Assembly (NCBI GenBank): GCA_033439295.1
Contig: JAVTLE010000004.1
Coordinates: forward strand, 620,012 to 684,011
Direction: 5' to 3'
DNA from: Deuterostichococcus epilithicus
Taxonomy: Eukaryota > Chlorophyta > Trebouxiophyceae > Prasiolales > Stichococcaceae
DNA: 64,000 nt
Shown piece after piece: positions 50,769 through 61,400 of this stretch. Position 1 is the stretch's first letter. Every line of letters starts with the position of its first letter. The translations under genes were made by a program, and so were the position numbers. A model generated the notes under the pieces. That model was not told the origin of the DNA, did no database searches, and worked only from the letters and a program-made list of their open reading frames with translations.

Positions 50769-51941
50769 TCACGATGTGAGGCTCGGATTCGTCCAGTCCC
50801 TGGCGGAGAGACAGACGCGACAATAAGTGCCACGACCAGTTGGAGCAGTTGACACAAAGCAGGCCATGCCTGGCTCAAGAGGCTGCTGTGCCCAGGGCGC
50901 AACATGATGCACACACATGATGCTCATGAACATGGCCACCGTGACAGGTCGTCGAGGTGTTCATCAAAGTCCGCCAGGCGTCGATGCCGCCCCTCCGCAA
51001 CAAAGTCGCTGTACAGTTGCGGCACGTTGCCGGCCGCGTGCCGAACCGCGCCTCCGCCCGCCACCGCCGACCAGCCGCTGCGGCCGCCGTCCGGCCGCGT
51101 GTACAGCTGCAGGCGTGTTGAGACATTCCCATTCAACTATGAATCCTGCCACGCTTAAGCAGCATTCGAGTGAGTGGTTTGTCTCTAGCAGGTGGCACAC
51201 GCAGGTGCAGCGATATGTGCCCCGCGACTTGCATTGGTGGTGAATCAACACTCCCGCCGCCACACGCCTCACCTCTAGGAAGCTGGTGTCCTCGCCCCGC
51301 AAGAATTTGCCCATGCGCGCATTGTTCACCTGCGGTCAGTTTCGGGTGATCAGAACGGCACCAGATAGTGCAATAACAGCTCAGCGACGGCAGCTCGAGT
51401 AACATTTTCTGAACGCGAGTGGCCGAGGCAGCACAGCATGGCGCACCAGCAGGCCGCAGGCGAGCGGGCTGCACTGCTGCTGCAGCTTGTCCGCGATCTT
51501 TCTGGCGCCAGGCCCAAACTCAGCGTCCTCAAGCCGCTCATTCGCATGGTACAGCCCCACCACCTGCAGGCTCCTGCTCTGCGCCCAGGAGCTGATCTGC
51601 GGGCAGCGGGTCAGCGGCGTCGATGCGCATGACGGGATCGTGGGTGTTCTCATGCAGAAATTTTGGGCGTAAGACCAGGTACAGGCGGGTGCATCGTGCA
51701 GTTTTACCTGCAGCAGCGCCGTCTCCAGGGGCATGGCCAGGTGGAGGTAGGTGTGGAAGAGCGGCACAGCGTCGACGATCTGCAGACTTGAGGCACCTCC
51801 TCCTGCAGATGCTGCCTGGTCGCCTGAGCCAGCGGTGGCTGTGCCAATGAGGGCGCCGTTGATGGGCGACGCAGGGTACTTTGTGGCGTGCAGCAAGATC
51901 TTCAGCAGGGCAGCACTGTGCACATTACAGTTCAGCGGCAT
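50769..51941 (-). CDS. EMC8: ER membrane protein complex subunit 8/9 (UPF0172 family)
   Basis: Cytosolic-face subunit of the ER membrane complex that inserts tail-anchored and multi-pass proteins. Five exons agree in phase: 51941-51708, 51596-51447, 51329-51273, 51106-50940 and 50799-50769, giving 212 residues, the usual family length. The MPN-like fold is recognisable from HSAALLKILLHATKYP, INGALIGTA, VDAVPLFHTYLHLAMPLE, VVGLYHANERLED, GPGARKIADKLQ, VNNARMGKFLRG and the C-terminal ADFDEHLDDLSR/DWTNP. As in EMC8/9 generally, no metal-binding JAMM signature is seen, so a protease role is not expected. The last exon codes only the final ten residues. All four introns use GT donors. The gene is divergent from SLP2. 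Confidence 0.93.
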
Positions 51942-52258
51942 ATCTGTGCGCGCGCGGCCGTCGCCGTCAGCCGGCGTACGGAGATGTCACTAGAAGTCCT
52001 AGGGGCACCGAGATATCAGAAATTCCGCAGCGAGGCGCTCGTCACTCTTGCAAATTTGGTGGTTACGTGATGAGTCTCGAAGAGCCAGCGCGCGCGGCAC
52101 CTCGGTCTGCCAAATCGTGTTTTGCTCAAGCCTGCATACTCTGTTTCCAAGATTCCCACTTTATCGGATAGCTGCAGGCCTCCGCAAAAGGCTAACCTGC
52201 GCTCGTTTGAGTCGGGCTCGACCCATTCGGACCTGGTGCAGCTGGGCACGTCATCAGC
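51942..52258. promoter_or_regulatory. Shared 317-base divergent upstream region of EMC8/9 and SLP2
   Basis: The two ATGs face away from each other with 317 bases between them, so both promoters and both 5' untranslated regions must fit here unless one uses a distal first exon. No TATA box or other element could be assigned. Confidence 0.55.
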
Positions 52259-55200
52259 ATGGCCGCGCTCAGAGGGCTCCTCCGGACCACGGCTTTGGTT
52301 CTCAGACATGAGGGCCCTGGCAGCGCACTAGCCCAGGCGACGTGGCTCCAAGGTAGTAATGCCACAACTGCGCTCGCTGCGGCCGGCCTGACAGGCCGGC
52401 GCTACATCAGCACGTCGCCCGCGCACGGCATCTCCAACTCCACGCTGGACCCTTCCCTGGCCAGGAGCATGACTCCCACGAACTTTGGCATCAGGTGCTA
52501 CCCCATAGCTTAGGCATTTTGCGCGCCTTGAACAATGATGCTGCCGCAATGCATGGTGTGGGCGCTGCGTGCCTTGCCCTAGTGCAAACCATGTGAGTAC
52601 TCGTGTGCAGCTGCAGGTGCTCTGGTCAGAGCACCAAGATGCTGTCATTGCTCATTTCTGGTGCCCTGCCAACCCCCAGGATCGTGCCGGAGCGGACGGC
52701 CTTTGTCATTGAGCGCTTTGGCAAGTATGCCAAGACCCTGACGCCAGGGCTGCACTTGCTCATCCCCTTCGTAAGTCACATTCGCAGGCTTTGCGTATCG
52801 CTGCATCGGTGCTCATCTGGAGGGGCCTGGCTGCTGGTCGCGTTGCACGTCCTGCATATGCCTGTCCAACAACCCCTGTAATGACGAGCTGCGGTCTCGG
52901 GGGTGTGCAGGTTGACAAGATCGCCTATGTGCACAGGTAAGTTTTTGCATCTTGTTTGCACGGAAAGCGCAGCTGAGCAGCATCGTCCTGCAGCCATGGT
53001 CGGCCCAGCAGTGCAGCAGAGCGCCACAGTGAAATTGCTCACTCTGTTCTGCCAATCTGCAGCCTGAAGGAGGTGGCCATCCCCATCCCGCACCAGGCAA
53101 GCGGTCTGCAGCTCTTCCGAATCTGCTGCGCAAGTTCATGCAGACTAGAAGTGCACGCAATGAGCTTGCCACCAATATGAGGACTTGCACCCCTGTCCGG
53201 CAGACTGAGAGGTTCCAGCAAACCGGTCAACTCTGTCGGCCTGCTGAATCGTTGTTGTACTTCGTGCAGAGCGCCATCACAAAGGACAATGTTTCCATCA
53301 ACATCGACGGCATCCTGTATGTCAAGGTCAGGCATCTCGGTGCTGCCCACGCAGTGCGCTGCGGGTTGCGCCTGCCACAGCCGCTGCATGTGTGCCCGTA
53401 CTCGTCGGGACCTACATCGTTATGCCCTGCTCGCTGCAGCCACTGAAGTGGGGCCACAGTGCTCCAGAATGCAGTGCAGCAGGCGTACTTTATTGGCCTG
53501 CAAATTGGGGATGCGTGCAACGCATCCTGTGGGGCAGAGCCCCCTGGTTCGAAACATGTGTTTTGGCCGATGATGAACAACAAACAACAAGAAAATCAGC
53601 AGGTTGTGGCAGGAACAAGCACATCGTATGCGTGGTCGAGGATAAGCATGTATGCTGAAAATCATCAACAATCTGGCTGAGGTTTTCCGCAGAAGCATGC
53701 GCGCAAAGCGTCCTACGGTGTGGATCTGCTGTTCGCAGCAACCCAGCTGGCCATAACTGGATCCCCTGAACCAGCAGACCACCGGCCCCCGCAGATCGTG
53801 GATGCCCGCAAGGCGTCATACGGGGTGGAGAACCCGCTATTCGCGGTCACACAGCTGGCGCAGACAACGATGCGGTCCGACATCGGCAAGATTTCGCTGG
53901 ACAAGACCTTTGCCGAGCGCGACACGCTCAACCAGAACATCGTCAAGGCCATCAGGCGCGCCCCCCCTGTGCCCCTGTGCAGCGTCCGAGCCAGGAACCG
54001 CTTTTCTGGCTGGGACCTTCGGGGGTCCTGTGTCTGGCGCGGCGGCGCGACGGCGTAGCGGCGGGCACGACTGAACCCTGTTGCTGCACAGGACACATGC
54101 ACTTTCCATGTTCGGCGACGTTGGGACCACACCCACAGGCCTCACGCACATCAGGGAGCTTTGTCGAATGCAAAGGCTGAACGTTTCTCGCATTGCAGGG
54201 AGGCGACGCAGGAGTGGGGTATCGACTGCATGCGATACGAGGTGCGGCCTGCGCGAGCGGGGCGCCTTGCCACATGCTCACATCTGCAGCACTGTGACGA
54301 ATTGACTTTCTCGACAACCGGGCGCACAGCACTGCTGCTCGCACTCTGCGCTCCGCCACCGCAAGCCTTGTCGTCAAGAGGGGACCCTGCCGAGGCTTCA
54401 TCCATGCCATCGTAGATCCGGGACATTGCGCCGCCTGCTGGCGTGCGTGCCGCCATGGAGCTGCAGGTCCGCCCTCGCCTGAAGCACCGCCGAGCTCGCA
54501 TGCACTGAGCGTCCGTGAGTTGCGCACCGGCGGCGACATGCATCAGCGACGCCAGAACAGGCCGACAACCTGTGAAGTGTGCACACCCGCACTGCAACAC
54601 CTCATAGGGACATCAACGGGTTTGCTGAGCTGTGCAATCGGAGGCAGAATGGCGCTGCCAGGCGCGGACTCTGGAGCTGCAGGCGCCCGCCAGTCCAGGA
54701 TCGACGTGCAGGATGGCAACAGACAGAAGTGCCTTCCTGATGGCGCCTCACGCCTGTTCAGCAGGCCGAGGCGGAGCGGCGCAAGCAGGCGCAGCGCCTG
54801 GAGTCGGAGGGCGCCCGGCAGTCCAAGATCAACCTGCGAAACGGCAACGGCAGCACCTGCGGGAATGGTCGTCACATCCTGAACGATCTCACATGCACAC
54901 TCAGGCCGAGGCGGAGCGGCGCAAGCGGGCGCAGATCCTGGAGTCGGAGGGCGCCCGCCAGTCCAAGATCAACGTGGAGGAGGGTAACAAGGCAGGCATC
55001 ATCCTGGCCTCCGAGGCCGCGCAGCAGGACTCCGTGAACCGCGCCATCGGTGCGCGCCCCTCTCAGGGTTTAGGGTCCAGGGGTGTCCTTCCCTCTGTCT
55101 CCGCGCGGCAGGACCCGTGAACCGCGCCATCGGTGCGCGCCGTTCAAAGGGTTCAGGGTTCAGGGGTGTTTTCCCTCTTTCTCCGTGCAGTAGGACTCCG

Positions 55201-56401
55201 CCGTCGCCGCGCCATTGGTGCGTGCCTCTTGCGCTCAATGCTACATGGCTCCTGCTACACACAATGTGACAGTAGCAGGGCGGGCAGCGTCTTGGCCTCT
55301 GTGGCCGCATGCGGGAGTCTTCGAACCGCGCCATCAGTGAGCGCGCTCTGGTTCCGCCAGTGCCGCTGTTGCAAATGTGTTTCGGCACGACTGTTGCTGG
55401 GTGTCCTGCACGCAGTGTCCCGACTGCGTTGTGTGCAGAGCCCTAACAGAAGAGCACGGCGTGTAGTCGCATTGCAAGGCTCAGGGCGGAGGCCCTTCAA
55501 TCGGCGTCTCCCCTGTTGCCGCAGGTGATGCGGAGGCGATCTTCCGAAGAGCGGAGGCGACGGCCAAGGGGCTGGGCCAGATCTCAACAGCCATCAGGGC
55601 GGACGGCGGCACCGCCGCAGCCTCCATGCGCATTGCAGAACAGGTGAAGGCAGCATGTCATCCAGGAAACGCGCACAGCATTTCAAGCCTGCGTGTTGCT
55701 GCCCCGGCGACTTGCCCGGCACCCGCCTGCGGTGGGCGTGTCCCTGCGGCGTCTGCATGCTCCCAGGCCTTGTGGCAGCAGCCATTGGGGGTAACGACAC
55801 ATTCGCGCACATGATCCAGGGTCATAACTGACTCCCGATGCCCACACAAATGGGCGGCTGTCAAACTCTAGCGCGACTCAGCGCCTCTTTGAAGCCCACC
55901 GCGTCATCCCCAAACTCTGAACCTCACAAACCCTGAACGGCTGTCTGCCGTCGCCGCAGTATCTGGCGGCCTTCGGCAACATCGCCAAGGCGGGCAACAC
56001 GATGCTGCTTCCTGCTTCCGCCAGCGACCCCGCCACCATGGTGGCCCAGGCGCTGTCCATCTACGGCAACGTCAGCAAGTCGCAGCTACAGGTCCCCAGC
56101 GGGTGCGCACTGCGCCAAGCAGGAACTGCCAGCCACAGGCCTGGGTCAGGCCGGGCAGCGGCCCTACTGACGCGTCGGCGGCTATTCAGTTGGAGTGTGC
56201 CAAGTCCTGACCCCACTGGTCGGCCCCCGAGTGGCTGATATGCGCTGCCCAAGACGGGGTTCACGCGCATAGCCTCGTGTCTCTGCCTCCAAAGTGCTCC
56301 TCCATTGCCTGCAGGGACGGTGCAGGCACCCCAAGCGGCGCTGGCGGCAGCGCGCAGTCGGCGCAGCAGCCGCAGCAGCAGCCGCAGCCGCAGCAGTCGA
56401 C

Positions 56402-56454
<53 letters not shown>

Positions 56455-56597
56455 CCTCAGCCAGGCAGGGCGGCTCCAGGGCGGCGCACGACAGCCAGCG
56501 CGGCTTGGGCGCAGGCCTCAACAGCGACGCGCGGGCGTCTGCTGTAGAGTTTGCAGAGTCCATCACTCCCTCATTCAGCCTGCAGCAGCGGCATTGA
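52259..56597 (+). CDS. SLP2: Mitochondrial stomatin-like protein 2 (SPFH/band 7)
   Basis: SPFH scaffold protein of the mitochondrial inner membrane. Eleven exons are in phase: 52259-52494, 52680-52770, 52911-52936, 53063-53096, 53270-53326, 53795-53955, 54199-54241, 54416-54466, 54905-55049, 55525-55643 and 55960-56091 (365 codons). The N-terminus is Arg-bearing with RRYISTS, like a cleaved mitochondrial presequence. Band-7 motifs follow: VPERTAFVIERFGKY, TPGLHLLIPFVDKIAYVHSL, SAITKDNVSINIDGILYVK, ASYGVENPLFAVTQLAQTTM, EATQEWGIDCMRYEIRDI, then the Glu/Arg-rich coil and LASEAAQQDSVNRAIGDAEA. Introns 4 and 6 have GC donors (CAG|GCAAGC, CAG|GCGCGC). The last exon carries a (CAG)17 run. Its frame is unsettled: the usual acceptors give Ala (stop 56665) or Ser (stop 56547) runs, while a Gln run (stop 56597) needs an AAG acceptor at 56294. 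Confidence 0.92.
53701..53752 (+). repeat. Intronic copy of SLP2 exon 6 start
   Basis: This intron segment reads AAAGCGTCCTACGGTGTGGA and on to a CCCAGCTGGCC. It parallels exon bases about 53806-53860 (AAGGCGTCATACGGGGTGGA ... CACAGCTGGCG). It lies about 100 bases upstream of the original in the preceding intron. Confidence 0.75.
54762..54833 (+). repeat. Intronic copy of SLP2 exon 9 start
   Basis: Seventy-two bases match 54902-54973 with few differences, 140 bases apart, and both begin with a CAG acceptor followed by GCCGAGGCGGAGCGGCGCAA. A shorter third copy lies at about 54682-54718. The downstream copy is the real exon because it alone continues in frame through INVEEGNKAGIILASE. Confidence 0.8.
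55107..55345 (+). repeat. Repeated copies of SLP2 exon 9 end including its donor
   Basis: The exon end and donor (AACCGCGCCATCG|GTGCGCGCC at 55037-55058) recur at about 55107-55141. Weaker copies lie at about 55190-55228 and 55296-55345. The first copy keeps the GTGCGCGCC donor intact, so an alternative 5' splice site is possible. Confidence 0.7.
56403..56453 (+). repeat. (CAG)17 trinucleotide run in the SLP2 last exon
   Basis: Seventeen uninterrupted CAG units follow a CAG/CCG-rich lead-in. All three frames stay open through it (Gln, Ala or Ser runs), so the run itself does not reveal the coding frame. Confidence 0.9.
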
Positions 56598-57424
56598 GGT
56601 TTGTACAGCAGCGCGTCCTGATTGCAGATGTCCAGCCTCCAACGTCCAGAGATCAAATCCAGTGACCCTCATGACGATGGAGCCTTGAACCACCACTCAC
56701 ACATTTTAGACACAAGCGTGTGTCGGCGCTGCCGGCGGCAGCCGCCACAGATGTGCTATGCAATTACTAGGGCCCAACGATGCTTCCCGCTTGCTGCCAA
56801 TTGTGTACCGGTCCCTCGCCCTATGTCCCCAAGGTGGGACTGCTGGATCAAGCCTCACAGCACGGCAATTGACACAAACAGCGTTATCGGAATCCGTGCG
56901 CCTTTGATTCCCACATTTCCGGGACTCCGGATCGGGTCGGTGACGAACGCAACTGACACGCGCTGGGTGCTGCAGAGAAAGCAATGGACAGGTATGCAGA
57001 CTCCTTGCAATCCCCCGGTGGCGACACTGTGTAAATTCGCTGGTCACACGGTAGCTGATACTAAGAACTGGAATTTGTCACCACAGCAGTGCCAGCCCCT
57101 GTTGTGCCACCTCTGATCAGGAGCCTGCTGACAGCAAAGAAGCACCATTGCCGTACAAAATTCCAGTATGTCACTGTTGCCAGCCCTTGGTTGTTGCTAC
57201 CCTGCTGACGCCTGATGTTTCGATGCTGCGCAGGGGATCGTCTCTGACCTCGTGTGTCACTTCACGCTGCAAGTCCGCAAGTGTGCCTTCCTTATCTGCG
57301 TGCCAGATAACTGGCTTATTCGGGCTTGCTGACGTCATCAGATGCGCAGCCTGCCTTCCGCTGCAGCACCTGGGGCTTGCGTGCACACAGACAGGGTGTC
57401 AGGCATTGCTGCTTGATTTCGCAG
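56598..57424. other. SLP2 3' flank and kinase 5' side
   Basis: The plus-strand frame 57148-57666 is open but changes neither composition nor motif content at the kinase exon borders, and no family was recognised. One or more 5' exons of the kinase gene probably lie in this stretch. Confidence 0.4.
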
Positions 57425-59111
57425 GACTCTGTCGTCAAGACTTCGGTCTTCCACGCCTCACGTCTTTTTTCGTTCGTCGCGTCTTCGCCGTCAGTCGACG
57501 AGGCACTCTGCAGGCTGACGGTGCAGGTCATGCGATCAGCGGATGCCTGTCCTGCAATCCTGCTCTTCCTTCTGCACGAGGAACAGCAGGTGCAGAATTT
57601 TTGCGTGAGGTGTTTCACTTCTCGGGTGGCCTGTTGATGCACAGGTCGAGATGCGGCAGCACTTAGGGGATTCGGAGTCCCTGCCGGGGCCGCGGGATGT
57701 CATGCACTGCCGGCAGCTGGCCGCCGCCCCAGCAGCCATGCCCGCTGCCTCTACAGGCGCTCGCACCCACTCGGCAGACGAGCCGGTCGGCGAAACACAC
57801 CGCTACAACCTGCGCAGCCGGTCTCGCAGCAGCGCCGGCGGCACCCACAGCTCTAGTGGCGGAGCCGACGACATGGGGGGCGGCGGCGGCGGCGGCGGCG
57901 GTAGCAGCCACGGCGGCTCTGGCGGCAGGCACAGCAGGAGCGGTCGTCCAACATCCAGCTGGGACGATGTCTACACCGCTGTGGAGCTCAGCCTGGATGG
58001 TGTGCTGCATGCTGCTCAGATGTGTTTGTCTCTTCGCATCCAGCTCGTCTTGATGAACCAGTGAAGCCAGAGCAAGGGAAACGCGAGGACGCCGCCGGCA
58101 TGTGATGCGCGCAGGCGGTGCACTGGGCAGGGGCTGGTGCAGTGTGGTGCAAGCAGGGCGTTTCCGCGGCTGCGAGGCGGCCATCAAGATTCTCCTCGTG
58201 GAGGACGTTAAGGACCCTGAGGACGCGGCCACCGCACTCAAGGAGCTGCGCAACGAAGCTGAGATTTACGAGCTGCTGGCACCGCTGCAGGGTGAGATAA
58301 CGATCGCCCTTCCACCCATCGACATGACCCGATCTAGGCACATCATCGCATGGACGACCAGGCAATGGCGCTTTCTGTTCGAGAGAGCTGGGCAAAGCGC
58401 AATCACCGGTGCATGACAGCCAGGATTGCGGCGTGGCTGAATGCGCAGGCACAGTTGTGCCGCAGCTGCTCGGCGTCGGCAAGGTGACGGACCCGCTCGG
58501 GCCGCCGTGCGACTTCATCGCGCTGGAGCTGTGCGATCTAGCTCACACTAGAGTGTTTGCTGCTGTCGAAAGCTCCTGCGGCGTTGCTGCCGTGCACTCT
58601 GCGTGGTCAATCGTACAGGGCACTTTGTCTTCTCAAACCGCCTGTGCGTCGCAGCGTCAAATTTCATCCTCGAACAGCGCTGTGCTGCAGATCATACTGC
58701 TTTCCCAACCACATCGGACGATTGATGTGCTCTCCTCGTCTGTTGTTGAGCCATAAACGGGCATACCGGTGCAGGGTGGATGAAGCTCTGCTTGGCCCTG
58801 CTTAGCCCTGCTTTTTTTTCATATCCATTCAGATGAAGGGTGAGTACGCTTCCCTCATCAGCTGCTGAGCTATTTGGGCATGCCTAGGACTGGGGTGCAA
58901 TGAGCTGCAGGGTGGACGGCGTCACGCTCGAGCTCGCCAAGCAGCCCACAGTGGCCGACGGCGAGGCCGCCTGGGAGGCGCTGCAGAAGCTCCATCGGCT
59001 GGGCGTCTGGCACGGCGATCTAGAGCCCTGGAATCTACTGCTGTCGCACAATGCGCAGGGAGCCGCGAGGGCCGTGGTGCTGGACTTTGGCCGCTCTGCT
59101 GTGGGCGTTCC
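57425..59111 (+). CDS. Atypical Ser/Thr-type protein kinase
   Basis: Exons in phase are 57425-57591 (DSVVKTSVFHASRLFSF ... LLFLLHEEQQ), 57645-57999 (a low-complexity Ser/Gly/Arg region), 58115-58291, from 58449 and from 58911. The glycine-loop equivalent is LGRGWCSVVQAGRFRG, the ATP-binding Lys is in EAAIKILL and the helix-C Glu is in LRNEAEIYEL. An N-lobe strand reads GPPCDFIALELCD. The catalytic loop is HGDLEPWN (HxD with Asn) and the metal-binding DFG is in VVLDFGRS. All key kinase residues are therefore present and activity is plausible. The loop sequence WHGDLEPWNLLL is of the short algal/plant lipopolysaccharide-kinase-like style rather than classic HRDLK. The exon before 57425 and the 3' end after DFGRSAVGVP were not resolved, and a 19-base tandem duplication sits there. 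Confidence 0.7.
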
Positions 59112-59118
59112 TGCGGAG

Positions 59119-59156
59119 AGTCTGTGCATCCGAGCAGAGTCTGTGCATCCGAGCAG
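59119..59156 (+). repeat. Perfect 19-base tandem duplication just after the kinase DFG exon
   Basis: AGTCTGTGCATCCGAGCAG occurs twice without a spacer. Nineteen is not a multiple of three, so the duplication shifts any frame read through it. Each copy begins after an A with GTCTGTGC and ends in GCAG, so the pair also looks like a miniature GT...AG unit. Confidence 0.9.
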
Positions 59157-60078
59157 CGGCTGCTGGCCTACATGTTCAAGCAGCGGGTGGGTATCAGTAT
59201 TGCGATCACAGAGGGCTGCTGCAAAGTGCCGTCTTCGCGTTCAAGTTGTCTCAGGAAATTTACTGCGCTGAAGATGGGGTTGAACCGAGCAGGGCGTCCT
59301 TCTGGACCTCGTTCTGGACCCGTGCTGACTCCGCGACAGAAGGAGGGATTCGTTTCTTACGGTGCCGCAGCAATGAAGGAGCGGAGACCCTGGTCGCTAT
59401 GCACCTCCTGCTTCGCTGCAGGGTCTCACGTGCCATTCATGAGAGCGGTGGCACATGTGGTGCCGCTGCTTGGCAGACGTTGGCAGACTTGGTCGCAAGA
59501 TTGTGGCAACTGAGCCTTTGCGCCTTTGACTGAGTCTGGTCTGCAAGCATTGTGCTGGAGGATGTGAGGATGGGGCATACAGATTTCAGCAATTGTCGTG
59601 CATGTCAGTCAGTGCACAATTGCACATCGAATGTCGAGCACAGACAGCGTTCGCGAGTCCAGCTTCACGATCTCGACGGTTTGTACCCGTTTTGCAAACT
59701 TTGGCTTTGCTTTCAAGCCGCGCTGCCAGGTCCGTGACTCAACTATTCTCAAGCATCGTATTGGCACAGATTGGCGCAGTGCTGAGGAAAGGTGGACCAG
59801 GCAATTCGCGCAGCCCTTTTTGCAAAGAGCGCACACACAGCGTTTTTCAAAGCGCGTGATAGAAATTTGGATCCATTTGGTCAAAAGGTAGCATCGACGC
59901 CGCTCAGTGCGTGCGCGCCGCTGGGATTGTGCTCTCCTCCACTGTTGCCATCGCCCGCTCCACATGCGTGAGATTTTAGCATCCACCATATGTAAGATTA
60001 GCTAGACTCCACCATTCTTGAGCGGCGCCACATGCGCTGCATGGTTCAGAGCCGGCAGTGGTGAATTCGATTTGCCCG
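59157..60078. other. Kinase 3' side and TMEM222 upstream region
   Basis: A frame encoding EQRLLAYMFKQRV starts just after the duplication but is out of phase with the kinase exon. The rest shows overlapping short frames on both strands with no motif. The TMEM222 promoter should lie at the right end. Confidence 0.4.
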
Positions 60079-61400
60079 ATGCCGGCGCCGCCGCCAAATG
60101 ATGTGCGGCCGCCCAAGATCTTCCCGCACTGCATCGTGTGGACGCCGATACCAGTCATCACATGGCTCCTGCCGTTCGTGGGACACATGGGCATCTGCGA
60201 CAGCGTTGGCAACATCCATGACTTTGCAGGTGCTGCCGCCACCAAGTGCCGTGTCAGAGCACTGCATTCAGTGTCCTCTGAGCCTTGCTGCTTGCGGCTG
60301 ATTGATGTCGCCAGCCGATTGTGTTCTGCACCTTTTCTGACTTGCATCAACACTGACGCAGGGCCCTACTTCGTCAATCGCGGTGATCTGTCATTCGGGT
60401 CCCCTACCAGGTGCGCAGCGCATTGAGTCTGCCCAGCGCTCAAACGGCGCAGATGTCATTTCATGAATCCGCACCACCACACCTGTGACCCGCACCAACA
60501 CGAGACCTGCTGCGTGTGGTGCGCCTGGCGGACGCGGCACCGCTGCGCCCCGGCAGCTTCAGTAGACGCGAATGCCGTCATGCCAGGCGCCTGCAGCCAT
60601 GCCTGCCTGCCAGCGGGCGCACATGCTGTTGCGTTGGGCGCCTGTCAGGCTCCTGCAGAAGAATAGCCGCTTTCACAGGTACCCATCGGCTAAACCCACT
60701 GGCGGAATCCGAAGCACGCATGGGCAGCCCTCAGTGGCGTACCACACTATCCTGGATGGGAAACACCCGTGCTGCCTGTTCAGGTACCTTCAGCTGGACC
60801 CGGGGCGCGCTGCTGCCGAGCAGTGGGACGCATGCCTTGGCGGCGCGACGCGGGATTACGAGCAGCGAATGTACAACTTTTGCGGCGACAACTGCCACTG
60901 CTATGTGGCGCGCTTCCTGAACGATGCTGGCTACGACGGCCGCAGGTGTGCAGTTTATTCCTTTGATGCGGGTTGGCTACGATGGCCGCAGAAACACACT
61001 ACATATTCATAATGCGGGAATACTGAGCCTCTGTAAGAGCTGACGGCAAGACTTGGGGGCCCCTGTAGCGGTTCAGGAATTGGCGCCTCTGCGAGGCCAG
61101 GCCGGGTGCAGCAGGCGGGAGTGTGGAGCAGGCAGTGGGCTTGTCAGCTGCTATTACAGCTAGTGGGCCAAAGCCGGCACATCCAGCAATCTGGGGAGCA
61201 TCCGGGCTTAAGGCTGTTGACATGCAAAATATCATGTCATGATCCTGAACTGCAGGCCATGGACCATGGTGCGCCTAGCAGCGCTCATGTTTTTCCGCGG
61301 CAAGCACGTCGGCGTGCGCGGCTTCCTGCGCACCTGGTTGCCCTTCTGGCTGCTGCTCGGCGGTGTCGTGGCGCTTGCGGGCGCGCTCAGCGGCAAGTGA
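60079..61400 (+). CDS. TMEM222: TMEM222 / RTE1 family membrane protein (DUF778)
   Basis: Endomembrane protein family; the plant member RTE1 acts on the ethylene receptor ETR1 at Golgi/ER. Four exons agree in phase: 60079-60229, 60362-60410, 60784-60945 and 61256-61400, giving 168 residues. Family landmarks are complete: [80 protein letters not shown], and a last exon with [23 protein letters not shown] 60079 is the only in-frame ATG close upstream. Because animal members are about 40 residues longer at the N-terminus, an additional upstream exon is possible. All three introns have GT donors. There is no reason to assume ethylene signalling here. Confidence 0.93.
60967..60990 (+). repeat. Intronic copy of TMEM222 exon 3 end
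   Basis: GGCTACGATGGCCGCAGAAA lies 22 bases downstream of the exon end GGCTACGACGGCCGCAG|GTGTGC. The donor dinucleotide is replaced in the copy. Confidence 0.7.

Noticed and set aside
54672-54850. Possible extra SLP2 exon encoding AEAERRKQAQRLESEGARQS
   Set aside because: It duplicates exon 9; only 54905-55049 continues into the conserved NVEEGNKAGIILASE segment in the right phase, so this is treated as an intronic copy.
55060-55170. Telomere-like TTTAGGG / TTCAGGG motifs
   Set aside because: Single, imperfect units inside SLP2 intron sequence and part of the junction-duplication copies; no tandem array.
57148-57666. 172-codon plus-strand frame upstream of the kinase
   Set aside because: It overlaps the kinase exon 57425-57591 in a different frame and has no motif; the shorter frame is phase-consistent with the next kinase exon.
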